Source: Pseudomonadota bacterium (GTDB taxonomy: Bacteria; Pseudomonadota; Gammaproteobacteria; Burkholderiales; Rhodocyclaceae). From it: a stretch of DNA of 38,843 nucleotides. Position numbers and translations under genes: made by a program. A model generated the notes under the pieces. It had not been told where the DNA came from, did not search any database, and saw nothing but the letters and a program-made list of their open reading frames with translations. The stretch covers positions 29,396 through 68,238 of the forward strand of contig JAPLQT010000037.1 in assembly GCA_026399515.1 (NCBI GenBank), in the 5' to 3' direction. Positions 35,189 through 38,843 of the stretch are shown piece after piece (positions within the stretch are counted from its first letter, which is position 1; every line of letters begins with the position of its first letter).

Positions 35189-35233
35189 GAACTGCTCCTT
35201 CCCTGATTATCAGGTGTGATGAATAAGCGCTGC

Positions 35234-35242
35234 ATTTTACCA
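35234..35242 (-). promoter_or_regulatory. Extended -10 promoter for acpP
   Basis: On the minus strand TGG-TAAAAT is an extended -10 in the fabG-acpP gap, with a weak TTCGTT at 17 bases upstream. Start would fall about 40 bases before the acpP ATG and could raise ACP expression above the rest of the operon. Assigned by eye. Confidence 0.4.
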
Positions 35243-35273
35243 GAAGGCATGCCTCAAACGAAGCCTTCCGCTT

Positions 35274-36014
35274 TCATGTCATGTACATTCCACCATTGAC
35301 ATGCAATGTTGTGCCCGTGATATAGCCGGCACGCGATCCCGCCAGAAATGCTACGGCGGCGGCAATTTCGCTAGCCTGGCCGAGCCGGCCAAGCGGTATC
35401 TTCTGCAATAAGGCCTCGCGCTGGGCCTCGGGCAAGGACTTGGTCATGTCGGTATCGATGAAGCCGGGGGCAATGCAATTCACGGTGATATTGCGGCTGC
35501 CCAGCTCCTGCGCCAGCGCACGGGTCATGCCCGCAACGCCGGCCTTGGCGGCGGCGTAATTTGCCTGGCCGGGGTTCCCGGAACTGCCGACCACCGATGT
35601 GATGTTGATGATGCGGCCGTGGCGGGCTTTCATCATGCCACGCATCACCAGCTTCGAGAGACGGAACACCGCCTTCAGGTTGGTGTCGATCACCGCATCC
35701 CATTCATCGTCCTTCATCCGCATGGACAGATTGTCGCGGGTGATTCCGGCATTGTTGACCAGGATGCTCACTGCGCCGAATTTAGCTTCGATTTCGCCTA
35801 TCAGCGCCTCGCAGGCGGCCGGGTCGGTGACATTCAACGTGGCCCCCCATCCGGTGATCCCGGCGGCGTCCAGCTCTTTCTGGATGTCAGTTGCGCCTTC
35901 AGTTGAGGTTGCGGTGCCTACGACTTTGGCACCCTGGGTGCCCAATTCCATGGCAATGGCGCGGCCTATCCCACGCGAAGCGCCTGTGACCAGTGCGATC
36001 TGCCCGTTCAGCAT
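35274..36014 (-). CDS. fabG: 3-oxoacyl-ACP reductase
   Basis: A 246-residue NADPH-dependent SDR that reduces 3-oxoacyl-ACP in fatty-acid elongation. TGASRGIG at 10-17, NNAG at 87-90, and catalytic Ser140, Tyr153 and Lys157 (ITSVVGSSGNPGQANYAAAK). The ending AGYITGTTLHVNGGMYM is canonical. The ATG at 36014 lies inside the end of fabD (seven-base overlap). It is distinct from the catabolic SDR at 3009-3836, which has insertions and a more NAD-like site. Confidence 0.96.
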   Translation of the reverse strand: MLNGQIALVTGASRGIGRAIAMELGTQGAKVVGTATSTEGATDIQKELDAAGITGWGATLNVTDPAACEALIGEIEAKFGAVSILVNNAGITRDNLSMRMKDDEWDAVIDTNLKAVFRLSKLVMRGMMKARHGRIINITSVVGSSGNPGQANYAAAKAGVAGMTRALAQELGSRNITVNCIAPGFIDTDMTKSLPEAQREALLQKIPLGRLGQASEIAAAVAFLAGSRAGYITGTTLHVNGGMYMT

Positions 36015-36952
36015 GAAACGCCCTCCTTGACGACTGCCAGCGCTGCGTCGGCGCCAGCGACATCCGCCATCGCGCCGCCGACGATACCTTCGGCGCATCG
36101 TTTTACCAGGCCTGCCAGGACTTTCCCCGGACCGCATTCATAAACATGGGTGATGCCGTGCTGTGCCATCATCTGCATGATTTCGACCCAACGCACCGGC
36201 GCGGCGGCCTGGCGAACCAGGGCATCCTTAATATGGGCCGGGTCCGTCAGACAGGCGACGTCCACGTTGTTTACGAGAGGAATTTCCGGTTCACGCACCT
36301 CGATTGTCGCCAGCCGCTGCCTGAGCTTCTCCGCGGCCGGTTGCATCAGCGAGCAATGGAACGGTGCCGATACCTGCAATAGCACCGCACGTTTAGCCCC
36401 TCTAACTTTGCAGGCGTCCGCCGCGCGCTGGACCGCGGCGGCATGACCGGCGATGACAATTTGCTCTGGTGCGTTGAAATTCACTGCTTCCACGACCTGC
36501 CCATGGGCACTCTCGGCGCATGCCGCTTGAACCGAAGCCGCGTCGATGCCGAGTATCGCCGCCATGGCGCCCTCGCCCGGCGGTACCGCTTCCTGCATGG
36601 CTTTCGCGCGCAGTTCGACCAACGGGATGGCGTCGGCAAAGGCCATTGCGCCGGCCGCCACCAATGCAGAATATTCACCCAGGCTATGGCCGGCCACCAT
36701 CGCAGGCCGAGGCCCCCCTTTGGCAAGCCAGAATCGGTAAGCGGCGATACCGGCGGCAAGCATCAACGGCTGCGTGTTGACGGTTTGATTCAGCGCTTCT
36801 GCCGGGCCTTCAGTGACCAATTGCCAAAGATCGCGACCAAGTGCAGTCGAAGCCTCGTCAAAGGTCTGGCGGATAACCGGCGAATCGCCGTAGGACGACA
36901 TCATGCCGAGCGACTGGGATCCTTGTCCAGGGAAAACGAGTGCGAATTTCAT
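36008..36952 (-). CDS. fabD: Malonyl-CoA:ACP transacylase
   Basis: A 314-residue enzyme that loads malonyl groups onto ACP. It starts MKFALVFPGQGSQSLGMM, has the active-site Ser90 in VAGHSLGEYSALVA, and the catalytic His in SAPFHCSLMQPAAEKL. Start ATG 36952 gives the conserved N-terminus; the open frame upstream runs into fabH sequence. It overlaps fabG and follows fabH by 16 bases. Confidence 0.96.
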   Translation of the reverse strand: MKFALVFPGQGSQSLGMMSSYGDSPVIRQTFDEASTALGRDLWQLVTEGPAEALNQTVNTQPLMLAAGIAAYRFWLAKGGPRPAMVAGHSLGEYSALVAAGAMAFADAIPLVELRAKAMQEAVPPGEGAMAAILGIDAASVQAACAESAHGQVVEAVNFNAPEQIVIAGHAAAVQRAADACKVRGAKRAVLLQVSAPFHCSLMQPAAEKLRQRLATIEVREPEIPLVNNVDVACLTDPAHIKDALVRQAAAPVRWVEIMQMMAQHGITHVYECGPGKVLAGLVKRCAEGIVGGAMADVAGADAALAVVKEGVSC

Positions 36953-36968
36953 GTTGAAGCCTCTGTGT

Positions 36969-37952
36969 TCAGAATCTGAGCAAAGCTGCGCCCCAGGTAA
37001 AACCTCCGCCAACGCCTTCCAGCAGCAGCGTATCGCCACGCTTGATAGTTCCCGCGCGGACAGCATCGTCCAATGCCAGGGGAATCGATGCCGCCGAGGT
37101 ATTGCCATGGTGTTCGACGGTGACAATGACTTTTCCCATGGGCAAGCCCAATTTCCTTGCCGTTGATTGCAGGATGCGGATATTGGCCTGGTGGGGAATC
37201 AGCCAGTCGATTTGCTGAGCATTCATGCCTGCGGCATCAAGCACTTCCTTGGCGACATCCGCCAGAACTTTGACGGCAAACTTGAATACCGATGGGCCGT
37301 CCATCTGCAGGAAAGGGCTGCCGATCACTTGACCTCCGCACAACTGGCCCGGCACCGACAGGATCTTGTTGAAACTGCCGTCAGCATGCAAGGCCGTCGC
37401 GTGGATGCCTGGCGCGTCGCTGGCTTCGAGCACCACGGCGCCAGCGCCATCTCCGAAAAGAACGCAAGTGCCGCGGTCGTTCCAGTCCAGGATGCGCGAA
37501 AACACCTCCGAACCGACCACCAGAGCGCATCGATGCGAACCGGAGCGAATGAACTTTTCCGCGATTGCCAATCCATAGACAAAACCGCTGCATACCGCTT
37601 GCACATCGAAAGCGGCGGCGCCATTCTTGATGCCAAGTTTGTCTTGCAGCAACGCAGCACTGCTGGGAAAAATGAAATCCGGGGTGGAGGTGGCCAGGAC
37701 AATCAGATCGATCTCCGCAGGAACTCGCCCCGCGGATTCGATTGCCCGCAGGCTGGCTTGGAGCGCCAGATCGCTACTGGTGACGCTCGCCGCGGCCAGA
37801 TGACGAAAGCGAATTCCGGTACGCTCTATGATCCACTGGTCGCTGGTATCGACGCCGCGAGCCACAAGCTCATTGTTGCTGACGGGTTCGCCGGGAAGAT
37901 AGCTGCCGGTGCCGGATATCCTTGAAAAGATGGGTAGACGACTACTGTTCAT
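36969..37952 (-). CDS. fabH: 3-oxoacyl-ACP synthase III
   Basis: A 327-residue condensing enzyme that starts fatty-acid synthesis from acyl-CoA and malonyl-ACP. The triad is Cys121 in [14 protein letters not shown], His in [11 protein letters not shown], and Asn in [15 protein letters not shown]. The N-terminus [19 protein letters not shown] is canonical. The ATG at 37952 overlaps the plsX stop as ATGA. A ten-residue extension before the core is a little longer than in E. coli FabH. Confidence 0.96.
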   Translation of the reverse strand: MNSSRLPIFSRISGTGSYLPGEPVSNNELVARGVDTSDQWIIERTGIRFRHLAAASVTSSDLALQASLRAIESAGRVPAEIDLIVLATSTPDFIFPSSAALLQDKLGIKNGAAAFDVQAVCSGFVYGLAIAEKFIRSGSHRCALVVGSEVFSRILDWNDRGTCVLFGDGAGAVVLEASDAPGIHATALHADGSFNKILSVPGQLCGGQVIGSPFLQMDGPSVFKFAVKVLADVAKEVLDAAGMNAQQIDWLIPHQANIRILQSTARKLGLPMGKVIVTVEHHGNTSAASIPLALDDAVRAGTIKRGDTLLLEGVGGGFTWGAALLRF

Positions 37953-38843
37953 ATCATTGCCGCCTTCAGCGCCATGCGCGCTGCAATTTGTTCCGGGAGT
38001 TTGTTTCGAGCCGCTTCGGCAGCCCGTTCGAGGGCACATAGAAAAGCCAGTACATCGGCAGAGCCGTGGCTCTTGACGACGATGCCCTTAAGACCCAGCA
38101 GGCTGGCGCCATTGTACCGGCGGGGATCGAAACGGCGCTTGAAGGCATTGAGAACCGGCAAGGCGATCACCGCAGCCAGGCGAGTCAGAAGATTGCGGCC
38201 CAATTCCTCCCGAAGCGCCGCGCTCATCATCCGAGCCACACCTTCCGAGGCCTTGAGCGTGACGTTGCCGACAAAACCGTCGCAAACCACCACGTCGACC
38301 GTTCCCTTGTAGATGTCATCGCCCTCGACATTACCGTAAAAATTCAACCCACTCTCCCTGAGAAGTTCTCCGGCGCGTCTAACGACTTCGTTGCCCTTGA
38401 TCTCCTCTTCTCCGATATTCAATAAGCCGACACTGGGCATTTCCTTATGCTCCAGTGCCGAAAACAACATGGAACCCATGATGCCGAATTGAAGTAGATG
38501 TTCCGGCTGGCAGTCGACGTTCGCTCCCAGATCAAGCATGTAGGTGTAGCCATGCAGCGTCGGCACAATGCTGGCGATCGCCGGCCGGTCTATGCCCGGC
38601 AGGGTTTTCAGCACAAAACGGGAAATTGCCATCAATGCACCGGTGTTGCCCGCCGAAACAGCGGCCTGAGCTGCGCCGGCTTTCACCAACTCGGCAGCAA
38701 CGCGCATCGAGGAATCCTTCTTGCCGCGCAGCGCAGTGGCGATCGGTTCATCCATAGCCACCTGCTCGCTGGCGTGACGAACGGCCAGCCGCGCACCGAA
38801 CTCCTCCTGGGCACGACCGAGCAGCGGTAACAAGTCTTCTTGC
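37949..38843 (-). CDS. plsX: Phosphate acyltransferase PlsX (N-terminus beyond window edge)
   Basis: The last ~297 residues of PlsX, which makes acyl-phosphate from acyl-ACP for phospholipid synthesis. Visible family stretches: [79 protein letters not shown] and [14 protein letters not shown]. The frame is open through the right edge; PlsX is usually ~340-350 residues, so about 40-50 are missing. It couples to fabH through ATGA and probably heads the fatty-acid operon together with rpmF outside the window. Confidence 0.95.
   Translation of the reverse strand, partial: QEDLLPLLGRAQEEFGARLAVRHASEQVAMDEPIATALRGKKDSSMRVAAELVKAGAAQAAVSAGNTGALMAISRFVLKTLPGIDRPAIASIVPTLHGYTYMLDLGANVDCQPEHLLQFGIMGSMLFSALEHKEMPSVGLLNIGEEEIKGNEVVRRAGELLRESGLNFYGNVEGDDIYKGTVDVVVCDGFVGNVTLKASEGVARMMSAALREELGRNLLTRLAAVIALPVLNAFKRRFDPRRYNGASLLGLKGIVVKSHGSADVLAFLCALERAAEAARNKLPEQIAARMALKAAMI

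Overview
The window looks like a chromosomal segment of a betaproteobacterium, probably of the Rhodocyclales/Sterolibacteriaceae type. That placement is inferred from gene content and order, not from a search. The order rpoE-rseA-rseB-mucD-(glutaredoxin)-lepA-lepB-DUF4845-rnc-era-recO-pdxJ-acpS-nagZ, the fatty-acid block plsX-fabH-fabD-fabG-acpP-fabF, the earP-efp pair and uvrC-pgsA-tRNA-Gly-tRNA-Cys are all typical of that class. Base composition is GC-rich with strong third-position GC. No insertion sequence, CRISPR array, phage gene or rRNA was seen.

Region 1 (1-8690) is catabolic. A GPH-type transporter, cut by the left edge, diverges from a co-directional run: D-amino-acid aminotransferase, SCP-x-like thiolase, SDR dehydrogenase, LCAD-like acyl-CoA dehydrogenase, alpha-methylacyl-CoA racemase, alanine dehydrogenase and D-serine dehydratase. 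The four CoA enzymes are the counterparts of the peroxisomal route that shortens 2-methyl-branched and sterol side-chain acyl-CoAs; only a hydratase is missing. The three amino-acid enzymes suggest a separate D-amino-acid/alanine function.

Region 2 (8691-13626) is a decaying zone. It holds remnants of a nitrogen-fixation cluster: a truncated fdxB, an intact small DUF683 gene, a DUF269 stub, a frameshifted nifN tail and a draG tail. Next come an apparently intact hybB, a frameshifted UbiA-family gene coupled to it, a small gene with a near-consensus promoter, and a well-formed small gene for an internally duplicated membrane protein. Two unidentified C-terminal fragments close the zone. The pattern fits past loss of diazotrophy and probably of a hydrogenase.

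Region 3 (13627-19972) holds an HDOD regulator, tRNA-Cys and tRNA-Gly, pgsA, uvrC and a family-5 uracil-DNA glycosylase on the minus strand, then earP and efp on the plus strand. EF-P carries Arg32, the residue rhamnosylated by EarP.

Region 4 (19978-31410) is one long minus-strand block. Genes are mostly joined by 1-4 base stop/start overlaps and run from the envelope-stress sigma factor rpoE to nagZ. It links envelope stress, protein export, translation (lepA), RNA processing, DNA repair and cofactor synthesis.

Region 5 (31678-38843) has nadB diverging from rpoE, a YgfX-like membrane protein meeting nadB tail to tail, and the fatty-acid operon plsX(partial)-fabH-fabD-fabG-acpP-fabF on the minus strand. 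The fabF reading frame is broken by an apparent short deletion next to the first catalytic histidine. This is surprising for a gene usually needed in its operon, and sequence error must be excluded first.
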